A stretch of DNA of 64,000 bases from assembly GCF_001189235.2 (NCBI RefSeq), contig NZ_LFIP02000001.1:1477450-1541449 (forward strand). The letters are read 5' to 3'. Below are positions 53,823-61,717 of the stretch, in pieces; the stretch's first letter is position 1, and every line of letters begins with the position of its first letter. The translations under genes were made by a program, and so were the position numbers. The notes below the pieces were generated by a model. That model saw nothing but the letters and a program-made list of their open reading frames with translations, was not told where the DNA came from and ran no database searches. This DNA comes from Bradyrhizobium embrapense. GTDB lineage: Bacteria; Pseudomonadota; Alphaproteobacteria; Rhizobiales; Xanthobacteraceae.

Positions 53823-55055
53823 ATGGAGCCTGCCGTGCCGCACGAACGCTTTCAATTCACCGGTGTCGGCGGCCATCAGCTTGCCGCCGCGCTCGATACG
53901 CCCGACGGGCCGGTCAAGGCCTATGCGCTGTTCGCGCACTGCTTCACCTGCGGCAAGGACGTGCTGGCGGCCAAGCGCATCGCGACAGCGCTCGCCGCCA
54001 AGGGCATCGCCACGCTGCGCTTCGACTTCACCGGCCTCGGCTCCAGCGAAGGCGATTTCGCCAATTCGACGTTCTCATCGAACGTTGCCGACCTCGTCCG
54101 CGCCGCCGACCATCTGCGCGAGACGCGCAAGGCGCCCGCGATCCTGATCGGCCACAGCCTCGGCGGCGCCGCAATCCTCGCGGCCGCCGGCCGGATTCCG
54201 GAGGCGAAGGTGGTCGCGACCATCGCCGCGCCGTCCGATCCCGTGCATGTCACGCATCTCTTCAAGGACCGCATCGAGGACATCCGCGCGCAGGGTGAAG
54301 GCGAAGTGTCGCTCGCCGGCCGTCCCTTCCGCATCAAGCGCGAATTCCTCGACGACGTCGCCGAGCAGAATTTGATGGCGCAAGTCAAGCAGCTGCACAA
54401 GGCGCTGCTGGTGATGCATTCGCCGACCGACGACACCGTCGGCATCGACAACGCCACCAACATCTTCATCGCGGCCAAGCACCCCAAGAGCTTCGTCTCG
54501 CTTGCGGGCGCGGACCATCTGCTGAGCGGCAAGCAGGATGCAGCCTATGTCGCCGGCGTGATCGGCGCCTGGGCCGAGCGCTACGTCGATCTCGCGCCGC
54601 AGCCCGTGGCCGACACCGGCAGCGCGCCGCGCAATGTCGTGGTGCAGGAGACCCGCAACGGCAAGTTCCAGCAGATCGTCACGACAGGTCCGCACCGGTT
54701 GATCGCCGACGAGCCGGTGGCCGTCGGCGGCGATGACACCGGCCCCGGGCCGTACGATTTCCTGCTCACCGGATTAGGCGCCTGCACCTCGATGACGATG
54801 CGGATGTATGCCGATCGCAAGTCGCTGCCGGTCGATCGCATCACCGTGACGCTGCAGCACAACAAGATCTATGCCAAGGATTGCGAGGAGTGCGAGACCC
54901 GCGAGGGCATGCTCGACCAGATCGACCGCGTCATCCGGATCGAGGGCGAGCTCGACGCCGACCAGCGCAAGCGGCTGATGGAGATCGCCGACAAATGCCC
55001 GGTGCACAAGACGCTGACGTCGGAGGTGCGGATCGTCACCAAGGCGGCGGAGTGA
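53823..55055 (+). CDS. Bifunctional alpha/beta hydrolase - OsmC fusion
   Basis: 410 residues in two domains. Residues 1-265 are an alpha/beta hydrolase with GHSLGG (Ser112), an Asp in SPTDDTVG and a His in GADHLL. Residues 270-410 are OsmC-like with the paired redox cysteines Cys321 (GLGACTSMTMRMY) and Cys392 (DKCPVHKTL), used to reduce organic hydroperoxides. A GTG at 53835 with GGAG upstream is an alternative start. The fusion is known in proteobacteria but its substrate is not. A dispersed repeat follows the stop. Confidence 0.9.
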   Translation: MEPAVPHERFQFTGVGGHQLAAALDTPDGPVKAYALFAHCFTCGKDVLAAKRIATALAAKGIATLRFDFTGLGSSEGDFANSTFSSNVADLVRAADHLRETRKAPAILIGHSLGGAAILAAAGRIPEAKVVATIAAPSDPVHVTHLFKDRIEDIRAQGEGEVSLAGRPFRIKREFLDDVAEQNLMAQVKQLHKALLVMHSPTDDTVGIDNATNIFIAAKHPKSFVSLAGADHLLSGKQDAAYVAGVIGAWAERYVDLAPQPVADTGSAPRNVVVQETRNGKFQQIVTTGPHRLIADEPVAVGGDDTGPGPYDFLLTGLGACTSMTMRMYADRKSLPVDRITVTLQHNKIYAKDCEECETREGMLDQIDRVIRIEGELDADQRKRLMEIADKCPVHKTLTSEVRIVTKAAE

Positions 55056-55407
55056 GGGGCGGACTGAAAAAATCGAAAACAACCCCATGCACAGTAGCCG
55101 GCGGCCGCCCGGCGTTCGACAAGACCGCTTGACACGTCGGGCAACTCAGCGATACATTTCCAATATTCCGAAATCGTGCAGCGGCACCTCGCTGCCTAAA
55201 GCGCGATGAGATTAGGTTAAGCTGGATCGGCATCGGAGGTTCACCTCTCCCTTGGGAGAGGTCGATTGCGCAGCAAATCGGGTGAGGGGTTACGGTCTAT
55301 CGAGAGCAAGAGCCCTCACCCGGATTGCTTGGCAATCCGACCTCTCCCCAACGGGGAGAGGTGAACTGAGACCGCGGCAAGCCGATTCAACCAAAACTCA
55401 TCCTGCT
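55056..55407. other. Repeat-filled intergenic region
   Basis: 352 bases between converging genes, occupied almost entirely by two dispersed repeats (55067-55175 and 55196-55411). No gene is seen. Confidence 0.8.
55067..55175. repeat. 105-bp dispersed repeat, copy B
   Basis: Same element as 18181-18289, in the same orientation, beginning 12 bases after the stop of the hydrolase-OsmC gene. The first 40 or so bases are nearly identical; the tail diverges by substitutions and small indels. Confidence 0.85.
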
Positions 55408-55411
55408 TTAG
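55196..55411. repeat. MITE-like 216-bp nested inverted repeat
   Basis: The ends mirror each other: left CTAAAGCGCGATGAG then GGTT and GGTTCACCTCTCCC, right GGGGAGAGGTGAAC then AACC and CTCATCCTGCTTTAG. Inside are CCTCTCCC-TT-GGGAGAGG, a GGGTGAGGG/CCCTCACCC pair and GGATTGC-TTG-GCAATCC. No open frame is carried. Its right end overlaps the MocR gene and contains that gene's TAA stop (55408-55410). Confidence 0.8.
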
Positions 55412-56865
55412 CCACGCCCGGCCCGCTTGCCGGCCAGGCAGTTCGCCATGATGCGCACCGCGGCGCCGATCTCGTTCTCGCGCCAGGCGGCGAAGCCGAG
55501 CAACAGGCCGTGGTCGTGTGGCCGCTCCAGCGCGAGGCTCGACAGCGCACGCACCTCGACGCCGGCGGCCACCAGCCGCGCCACTGTGCTGTGTTCCGCG
55601 GCGCCATCCCTGAAGCGCGCGATCAGTTGCATCCCACCGGGCGGGACCTCGGCCGCGAGCACCTCGCCGAGCTGGCTCGCCAGCGCCGCAGCGAGGTAAT
55701 CGCGGCGCGCGCGATAGATCCGCCGCATCCGCCTGACATGCGCCAGGAAATGTCCGTCGGCCATGAAGCCGGCCAGCGCCTCCTGGACGTGCACGGAAGC
55801 GATCAGCCCGAGATGGCGCTGCGCGATCTCCATCGTCCGCGCCAGTTGTGGCGGCACCACCAGATAGCCGATGCGGATATCGGCGGTCATCGCTTTTGCA
55901 AACGTGCCGAGATAGAGCACGCGTCCCTCGCGATCGAGCCCCTGCAGCGCCGGCATCGGGCGGCTGTCATAGTGAAACTCGCCGTCGTAATCGTCCTCGA
56001 CGATCCAGGTCTTGCCGGGCTCGGCCGCCGCCAACAGCTCGGTGCGGCGCGCCACCGGCATCACCCGCCCGGTCGGGTGCTGATGCGACGGCGTCGTGAA
56101 AATGAGCTTCGGCGCGCGCGCCGCACGCATCCGCATCATGCCCCATTGATCGAGCCTGATACCGACGACATCGGCGCCGGCCGCGCGAAACGCCGCCGCG
56201 GCGCCGGGATAGCCGGGATCCTCGGTCCACACCGCATCGCCGGCGACGACGGTGGTCGCGGCGATCAACGTCAGTGCCGCCTGCGCCGCCGGCAGGATCA
56301 GGATCTGATCGGCCTCGGCGCGCACGCCGCGGCTGATCTCGAGATAGTCGCGCAAGGCCTCGCGCAGGCTCGGCCGGTTGACCACGGTCTGGTCGTTGAA
56401 GCGACGCCGCAGCGCGCTGCGGCGCAGGCAGCGCGCCCAGATCTCGTGCTGAAACTCGCGCGCATCCGCTAGTCCAGGGCGCAGCGGCCGAAAATCGGCC
56501 TGATAGGACAGCGGCCAATCCATGTCGGAGAGCTGCAGAGCCCAGGGCGACAGCAACGGCTTGCGAGCGGCATCGCGCCGCGGCGCGGGCACAGGCTTGG
56601 CAAAGCGCGCCTCGATATCATCCGTGACCACCGGCCGCCGCCGCGCGGCGACGCGCAGATACCCCTCGGCCACGAGCTGCTCATAGGCATGCGTCACCGT
56701 GTTGCGCGACACGTCGAGCTCGGCCGCAAGGGTGCGGCTCGACGGCAGCACGGCTCCGCTCCTGATCCGGCCCGCCGCCATCAGCGCCCGCAATTGCTGC
56801 GTCAGCTGCGCGGTCAGCCCGGCATCATCCGCACGCTTCAGCGCGAGCAATTCGGCGAGGATCAA
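55408..56865 (-). CDS. MocR/PdxR-type regulator (GntR HTH plus aminotransferase domain)
   Basis: 485 residues: a GntR winged helix in the first 70 (GAVLPSSRTLAAELDVSRNT, HAYEQLVAEGYL) fused to a fold-type I aminotransferase-like domain with the PLP site WTEDPGYPGAA, DDYDGEFHY (Asp), and YLGTFAKAM (Schiff-base Lys). Such proteins sense PLP-amino acid adducts. The start is TTG with AAGGAG five bases upstream, both inside the operator repeats. It probably controls the divergent DMT transporter. Confidence 0.92.
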   Translation of the reverse strand: MILAELLALKRADDAGLTAQLTQQLRALMAAGRIRSGAVLPSSRTLAAELDVSRNTVTHAYEQLVAEGYLRVAARRRPVVTDDIEARFAKPVPAPRRDAARKPLLSPWALQLSDMDWPLSYQADFRPLRPGLADAREFQHEIWARCLRRSALRRRFNDQTVVNRPSLREALRDYLEISRGVRAEADQILILPAAQAALTLIAATTVVAGDAVWTEDPGYPGAAAAFRAAGADVVGIRLDQWGMMRMRAARAPKLIFTTPSHQHPTGRVMPVARRTELLAAAEPGKTWIVEDDYDGEFHYDSRPMPALQGLDREGRVLYLGTFAKAMTADIRIGYLVVPPQLARTMEIAQRHLGLIASVHVQEALAGFMADGHFLAHVRRMRRIYRARRDYLAAALASQLGEVLAAEVPPGGMQLIARFRDGAAEHSTVARLVAAGVEVRALSSLALERPHDHGLLLGFAAWRENEIGAAVRIMANCLAGKRAGRG

Positions 56866-56911
56866 TCTGGCTCCTTCGATCTGTCCAATCTGGCTCTTTC
56901 GAGAGAGCCAG
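56863..56911. promoter_or_regulatory. MocR operator: two direct repeats plus an inverted half-site
   Basis: CAATCTGGCTCCTTCGA (56863-56879) is repeated as CAATCTGGCTCTTTCGA (56886-56902), 23 bases apart, and AGAGCCAG (56904-56911) is the inverted copy of CTGGCTCT (56890-56897). Direct repeats plus an inverted site are the arrangement used by GabR/PdxR-type regulators. The first repeat covers the regulator's start codon, implying autoregulation. Confidence 0.72.
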
Positions 56912-56954
56912 CGCGATCCTATTCACAAGCGGTATCGCCTGCAAGGACCCGCCC

Positions 56955-57854
56955 GTGAACCAATCCCTATCCCCTGCCAAGGCCGCCGCCCTGTTCGTCG
57001 TCGTGGTGCTGGCCTGGGGCATCAACTGGTCGGTGACCAAATCGCTGGTCGAGGCGGTGCCGCCACTGTGGACCGCATCGATCCGCAGCTGGATTGCTCT
57101 CGTCGCCCTCTTGGTGATCCTGCGCGCCAGCGGCAATCTGATCATTCCGCGGATCGCCGACGTCCCCGTCGTGCTCAGCGTCGCACTGCTGCACATGACG
57201 TTCTTCTCGACCCTGGTCGCGGGCGGCCTGCGCTACCTGCCGGCCAGCAAGGGCATCGTGCTCGGCTACACCACGCCGCTCTGGGTCGCGCTCGCCGCCG
57301 GCGCAGCGCGGACCGAACGGCTCGGACCATTGAAGCTGGTCGGCGTCGCCTCCGGGCTTGCAGGACTCTGCGTGATCCTCAACCCGACGTCGCTGGACTG
57401 GAGCAATCTGCACGTCATCGTCGGCGCCGGCATGATCATCCTTGCGGCGATCTGCTGGGCCGCGAACATCATCTACATCCGCTCGCACCGCTGGATCGCG
57501 ACGCCGCTGCAACTCCTGCTGTGGCAGGTGCTGGTCGCGACGGTGGTGCTCACGGCGACGGCGCTGGTCACCGAGGGCGTGCCCACGGTGACATGGTCGC
57601 CGCACCTCGTGCTGCTGTTTCTCTATTCCGGCTTCATCGGCACGGCGCTGGCCTATTGGGCGATGTCCATGGTCAACAAGAGCCTGCCGGCGCTGACGAC
57701 CTCGCTCGGCACCACGGGGACCCCGATCGTCGGGATCGTGACCGCAGCATTGCTGCTCGGCGAGCCGATCGATCTGTCGCTGGCAATTGCCGCGGCCTTG
57801 ATCGTCGGCGGCATCGCGCTCAGCGCGCTGGCGGATGCGCCGGCGCGGGCGTAA
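56955..57854 (+). CDS. DMT-superfamily transporter (EamA family)
   Basis: 299 residues with ten predicted membrane helices in two EamA halves (WGINWSVTKSLVEAVPPLW; YSGFIGTALAYWAMSMVNK). Usually exporters of amino acids or metabolites. Starts with GTG after AAGGA. Divergent from the MocR regulator and presumably its target; amine or amino-acid export is inferred from that pairing. Confidence 0.9.
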   Translation: MNQSLSPAKAAALFVVVVLAWGINWSVTKSLVEAVPPLWTASIRSWIALVALLVILRASGNLIIPRIADVPVVLSVALLHMTFFSTLVAGGLRYLPASKGIVLGYTTPLWVALAAGAARTERLGPLKLVGVASGLAGLCVILNPTSLDWSNLHVIVGAGMIILAAICWAANIIYIRSHRWIATPLQLLLWQVLVATVVLTATALVTEGVPTVTWSPHLVLLFLYSGFIGTALAYWAMSMVNKSLPALTTSLGTTGTPIVGIVTAALLLGEPIDLSLAIAAALIVGGIALSALADAPARA

Positions 57855-58032
57855 CTAGGGCCTGTACTCATAGATTCGTCACCTCCGCTTCGGTCTCGGA
57901 AGCTGACGTCGAACCGACATTGCTGCATGTCGGCCTTGGGCCACAATCGGTCATTTGATGGTCCCGCTCGAGTTGCTACGAAACAGAACCTCAATGGACG
58001 CTTGCCGCAAAATGCTACGGCCGGGCACAGCC

Positions 58033-59148
58033 TCAGACTGCAAGACGATCCAGAGGAACCGTAACCCTCAGCCTGAGCCCGCTCGGCAGCCAACTGTGCT
58101 CAACCTTGCCGCCGAGCTGATCAGAAATGCTGCGCTCTGCAAGCACGCTCCCAAAACCTTTGGCTGATGGCGGAGCAACAATTGCGGGGCCGCCGGTTTC
58201 CTTCCAATCAAGGTGTAAGTTGCCGCCCTTGGTCGCCCATGTGACACTGATCGAACCGGTCGGCTCCGATAGCGCGCCATACTTGGCCGCATTCGTTGTG
58301 GTTTCGTGCAGCGCGAGAGCGAGACCGGTCACGGCCATAGCACCCACGGGCACAGTGGGTCCTGTTAAGATGACGCGTTCGCGAAACGTGTCATCTTCGT
58401 ACGGTCGCAAGACCGTTCGCACGACGTCTCCTACGGTCGTTCGCTCGCTGTGGATCTCCGTACCCATAATCCCGGGACGGATCAGATCCTTGGCCTGCAT
58501 GAGAGCGTTCAGACGGCCTCGTAAGGACTGAGCCATTTCCTGCGGCGTTCGAGCTGACCGAGCGCTGAGACTTATGATGCCTTGGAAAACGGCAAACATG
58601 TTCTTTACGCGATGGTTTGCCTCCCGAGCGAGCAGCCGTTGGCGCTCTTGCGCAGATACACGTTCGGTCGTCTCACTGACGATGCAAAGTACACCGCCAA
58701 TTTCGCCCGCCTCGTTTTGAACAGGAGAATAGGAAATGTCGAAGTAGACCGTTTCTGGGTAGCCGTGGCGCTCGATGTAGAAGGGACGATCCTTGGCGAA
58801 GACAGTTTCGCCGGTATTGAGGACGCTTCTGAGTAGCGGTTCTAAATCATCCCACAACTCGGCCCAGTTCTCGCGCGCAGGCCGTCCAAGAGCCGTTGGG
58901 TGCTTCTGACCTATCGACGGTGCATAAGCGTCATTGTATAGCGCCACAAACTCCGGCCCCCAGAACAGCACTATCTGTGCTTTTGCCGGCAGCATAAGGC
59001 TGACTGCACTTTTGAGGTGTGCAGGCCATTCCGCGATGGGCCCCAGGCCGGTGGCAGACCAGTCAAGAGACCTGATGAGTGCGGCAGCTTCGCCCCCACC
59101 TTGGGGAAAATCGCCTTCGACGTTGCGAACGGTGCCCATGGTGTCCAT
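58033..59148 (-). CDS. PAS-containing HWE-family histidine kinase
   Basis: 371 residues. An N-terminal PAS-like sensor (FWGPEFVALYNDAYAPSIG, YFDISYSPVQNEAGEIGGVL) with no membrane segment, so a cytosolic sensor. Phospho-acceptor His179 is in REANHRVKNMFAV, followed by an ATPase domain with ALHETTTNAAKYGALS and the HWE word in LDWKETGG. No response regulator is adjacent. ATG 59148 is used; TTG 59214 and ATG 59139 also fit. Base composition appears lower in GC than the flanks. Confidence 0.87.
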   Translation of the reverse strand: MDTMGTVRNVEGDFPQGGGEAAALIRSLDWSATGLGPIAEWPAHLKSAVSLMLPAKAQIVLFWGPEFVALYNDAYAPSIGQKHPTALGRPARENWAELWDDLEPLLRSVLNTGETVFAKDRPFYIERHGYPETVYFDISYSPVQNEAGEIGGVLCIVSETTERVSAQERQRLLAREANHRVKNMFAVFQGIISLSARSARTPQEMAQSLRGRLNALMQAKDLIRPGIMGTEIHSERTTVGDVVRTVLRPYEDDTFRERVILTGPTVPVGAMAVTGLALALHETTTNAAKYGALSEPTGSISVTWATKGGNLHLDWKETGGPAIVAPPSAKGFGSVLAERSISDQLGGKVEHSWLPSGLRLRVTVPLDRLAV

Positions 59149-59420
59149 CAAGCAGGTTTTACCATCGGGAACAAGGCTCGCGAAACAGCTCGTGTCAAGT
59201 CCGTTGCGAGTCAACCGCGCCGTTTTGACCAGCGCTGGGGAGCTTCCGCTCTACCCCGGACCCCGGACATCTCGCCGCAACACCCTAACGGAAGCGAAGG
59301 GCCAGAAGCAGACGTGACCCGAGCATATGTCACGTGGTGGTGCTCAGCCCGCCGTCTGCTTGTCATGCCCGCGCTTCCAGACGTAATCGTGCAGCATAGC
59401 GAAGCTATAAACACATCCGA

Positions 59421-59819
59421 TTATTGTTGCGTACATCGAACCGAGGAGAAGGAGCCGTATCCAGCCCCAAAGGTCATGCGGGCTTCCAAGCGGCAACTGT
59501 ATCGCCGCCTCGCTTGTGCCCATCTCTGTACGGCAAATTGAGCGTTCGAAAGCTTTGATGCTTCAGTGTTAACTGGGCCCAGCGTATAGGGATCAATCTT
59601 GCAGTGAACTAGGCCTTGAGGGCTTGGTCGATCGAAATCGAGAGTAGCCACAACGTATCTAGAGCCTTTTGTACCGGAAACCTCGCGGTAGTTTGAGAAA
59701 AATCCCATTACGCGAGGACGATCTTTGATTTTTAGCGCCTGGCTAGCCGCGTACGGTAGCACCCCGAGAAGGAATAATACCAGCCACGCCGCCAGTGCGA
59801 ACTGGAAGGAAGTGCGCAC
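59421..59819 (-). CDS. Orphan small secreted or membrane-anchored protein
   Basis: 132 residues, no family recognised. A strong N-terminal hydrophobic helix (FALAAWLVLFLLGVLPYAA) is followed by a soluble domain with two cysteines that could pair (VHCKID, YSCRLEA) and a third near the end. In-frame start is GTG 59819, but the good ribosome site GAGGA belongs to an ATG at 59829 that is out of frame by one base in an A5 tract; removing one A would give MKTVRTSFQF, a normal signal-peptide start. So either the GTG is used or the gene carries a frameshift. Confidence 0.55.
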   Translation of the reverse strand: MRTSFQFALAAWLVLFLLGVLPYAASQALKIKDRPRVMGFFSNYREVSGTKGSRYVVATLDFDRPSPQGLVHCKIDPYTLGPVNTEASKLSNAQFAVQRWAQARRRYSCRLEARMTFGAGYGSFSSVRCTQQ

Positions 59820-60194
59820 GGTTTTTCATCGTGTCCTCTGGTAGTCTCATCTCATTAACTCTACCATAACTAGACGCTCAATAAAGCCTCTGCACGTGTG
59901 CAGGTCACGTCTTCGTCGGCTTTGGGTCAAAGGCTGCCCCCGGCAGCCAGCATGCCCTTGTTCGAGTCACCTCGCAGAAGCGGACATCGCCCCGCTCTGG
60001 GTTGAGGTCAGCCACGGGCCAAAAGCGGTCATTCGACACCTCGTCCGTGCTGAGCAGAATAGATGCCGGCAGTGTCAGATACAGCGTGCTCGCCGCGTTC
60101 CGCCGCTTGTCCGGTCTGCCGGCAAGAGCGGACGCGGGCCGCGCTCATAGAGATAGGCAGTAGGGGCTCAGGAGGCGAGTTTCCGATTCGATGG
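59820..60194. other. Intergenic region with degenerate repeat
   Basis: 375 bases. Next to the orphan gene is an AT-rich segment (about 59840-59890) that should hold its promoter. From about 59900 to 60050 come words such as GCGGACATCGCC, GGCCAAAAGCGGTCATT and TTTGGGTCAAAGGCTGCCC, also seen in diverged form at 57918-57957 and 61600-61720. I see no convincing gene here. Confidence 0.5.
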
Positions 60195-61520
60195 CTATCC
60201 GGTCGCCGCAAACAACTCCCACTTTCCCGGCAGTCCTTTGAGTTCGTAAGAACCGCGCTCGGCAAATTTTAGCCCGGCGCCAGCGACCAGGTCGGTTACG
60301 ACACGCGACACCAGGACTTCATCGGACCCGCAATGCGACATTACGCGCGCGGCGGCATGAACCGCGATGCCACCGATGTCCGCGCCCCTGATCTCGATCT
60401 CGCCGGTATGCAGACCCGCGCGCAACGGCAGCCCGATTTGCTTCGCAGCGGAGCCGAACGCAAGGGCGCAACGCACCGCCCGGCCGGGCCCGTCGAAGGT
60501 TGCTAACACGCCGTCGCCGGTGCTTTTGACGAAATTGCCGCGATGCCGGCCGATCACTTGCTGCGCAAGTCGGTCGTGATCGTCCAGCATCCGGCGCCAC
60601 CGCTGGTCGCCCACCGCAGCCGCGCTGCGGGTGGAGTCGACGATGTCGGTGAACAAGACGGTCGCCAGCACGCGCTCCAGCTCTGCGGACGCGCGATCGC
60701 GGTGGCCAGTGACGAACTCTTCGATGTCGCCGTGGATAGCCTCGGTGTCACCCAACCAAAAGTAATGATCGCCCTCCGGGTATTCGATCAGTTTCGCGCC
60801 CGGGATTCCAACGGCGAGCTTCCGGCCAAACTCGACCGGAACCTGGATATCGGCGCGACTGTGCAGCACAAGCGTCGGTACTTGCAATGTCGGCAGAACT
60901 GCCGTCACGTCGATCTTTCGATTGAGATGCATGATGGTACGCAACGCGCCGGGGCTGCTCCCCAGCCGCTCGAACTTGCCGTACTGCTCGACGGCCCCCG
61001 GCTTGTGCGCTTCGCTCGGAGCGACCGTCTTGATCGTATCGCCGCTGCCCCAATTCTTCACGAGCTCCTCGACGCGGGATCGCCATTCGTCATCGGACGA
61101 TCGATCCGCGGCGCGGCCAAAGCCACCGATCAGGACGAGATGAGACACGCGATCCGGGTAGGTCGCCGCGAACAGCACGCTCATGCAGCTCCCCTCGGAG
61201 AAACCGATCAGGGCCGCACGTTTTGAACCGATCGCGTCCATGATGGCGCGCACGTCGTCCATGCGTTCCTCCATCGTGGCCGCCCCGGAAATTCGGTCCG
61301 ACAGGCCCTGGCCACGCTTGTCGAAAGTCGTCACCCGCGCGTAGGACGCCAGTCGGCGCAGGAATGCCGTGAAACCGGTCATCTCGTGCTGGAATTCGAT
61401 GTGAGAGAACAGGCCCGGGACCAGGATCATGTCGATCGGCCCGTTCCCCATCACCTGATAGGCGATGCTCACATCGCCGCTTTGCGCGTAATGTGTCTCG
61501 GGCAGCTGAAAATCACTCAT
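60195..61520 (-). CDS. Alpha/beta hydrolase - class III adenylate cyclase fusion
   Basis: 441 residues. The N-terminal 260 are an alpha/beta hydrolase (VPGLFSHIEF, DKRGQGLSDR, nucleophile Ser108 in IGFSEGSC, His in EGDHYFW). The C-terminal 160 are a class III cyclase: metal ligands Asp292 in FTDIVDSTRS and Asp336 in STGDGVLATF, then RAGLHTGEIEIRG and GGIAVHAAARVM. The order is that of mycobacterial Rv1900c. It may couple hydrolysis or binding of a lipid-like ligand to cAMP synthesis. No membrane segment. Surroundings give no partner. Confidence 0.92.
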   Translation of the reverse strand: MSDFQLPETHYAQSGDVSIAYQVMGNGPIDMILVPGLFSHIEFQHEMTGFTAFLRRLASYARVTTFDKRGQGLSDRISGAATMEERMDDVRAIMDAIGSKRAALIGFSEGSCMSVLFAATYPDRVSHLVLIGGFGRAADRSSDDEWRSRVEELVKNWGSGDTIKTVAPSEAHKPGAVEQYGKFERLGSSPGALRTIMHLNRKIDVTAVLPTLQVPTLVLHSRADIQVPVEFGRKLAVGIPGAKLIEYPEGDHYFWLGDTEAIHGDIEEFVTGHRDRASAELERVLATVLFTDIVDSTRSAAAVGDQRWRRMLDDHDRLAQQVIGRHRGNFVKSTGDGVLATFDGPGRAVRCALAFGSAAKQIGLPLRAGLHTGEIEIRGADIGGIAVHAAARVMSHCGSDEVLVSRVVTDLVAGAGLKFAERGSYELKGLPGKWELFAATG

Positions 61521-61717
61521 CGGGCAAACCTCACCGCCGATCCCATTGTCTCCGCCCGGACAAGCGGGATCAACCCCGGATCATCGCCCGTTTTTGCCAT
61601 TGCGTCCGGGCAGACCTCGGTTCAACGCATGTCCGCTTCGGGTCGAAAGCCGCCGCTACTACCGAACCGGGCAGCTTCCGCTTTATGGCTGGAAGCCGAC
61701 GGTCATGAGTACACGCC
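61521..61717. other. Intergenic region with degenerate repeat fragment
   Basis: 197 bases between two minus-strand genes. Contains ATGTCCGCTTCGGGTCGAAA (about 61629) and GGGCAGCTTCCG, a diverged relative of the GCGGACAT / GGCCAAAAGCGG repeat at 59.9-60.05 kb. No gene is seen. Confidence 0.45.

Noticed and set aside
59017..59541. Open frames on both strands between the HWE kinase and the orphan gene
   Set aside because: They overlap the kinase start antisense or lack ribosome sites and any recognisable domain.
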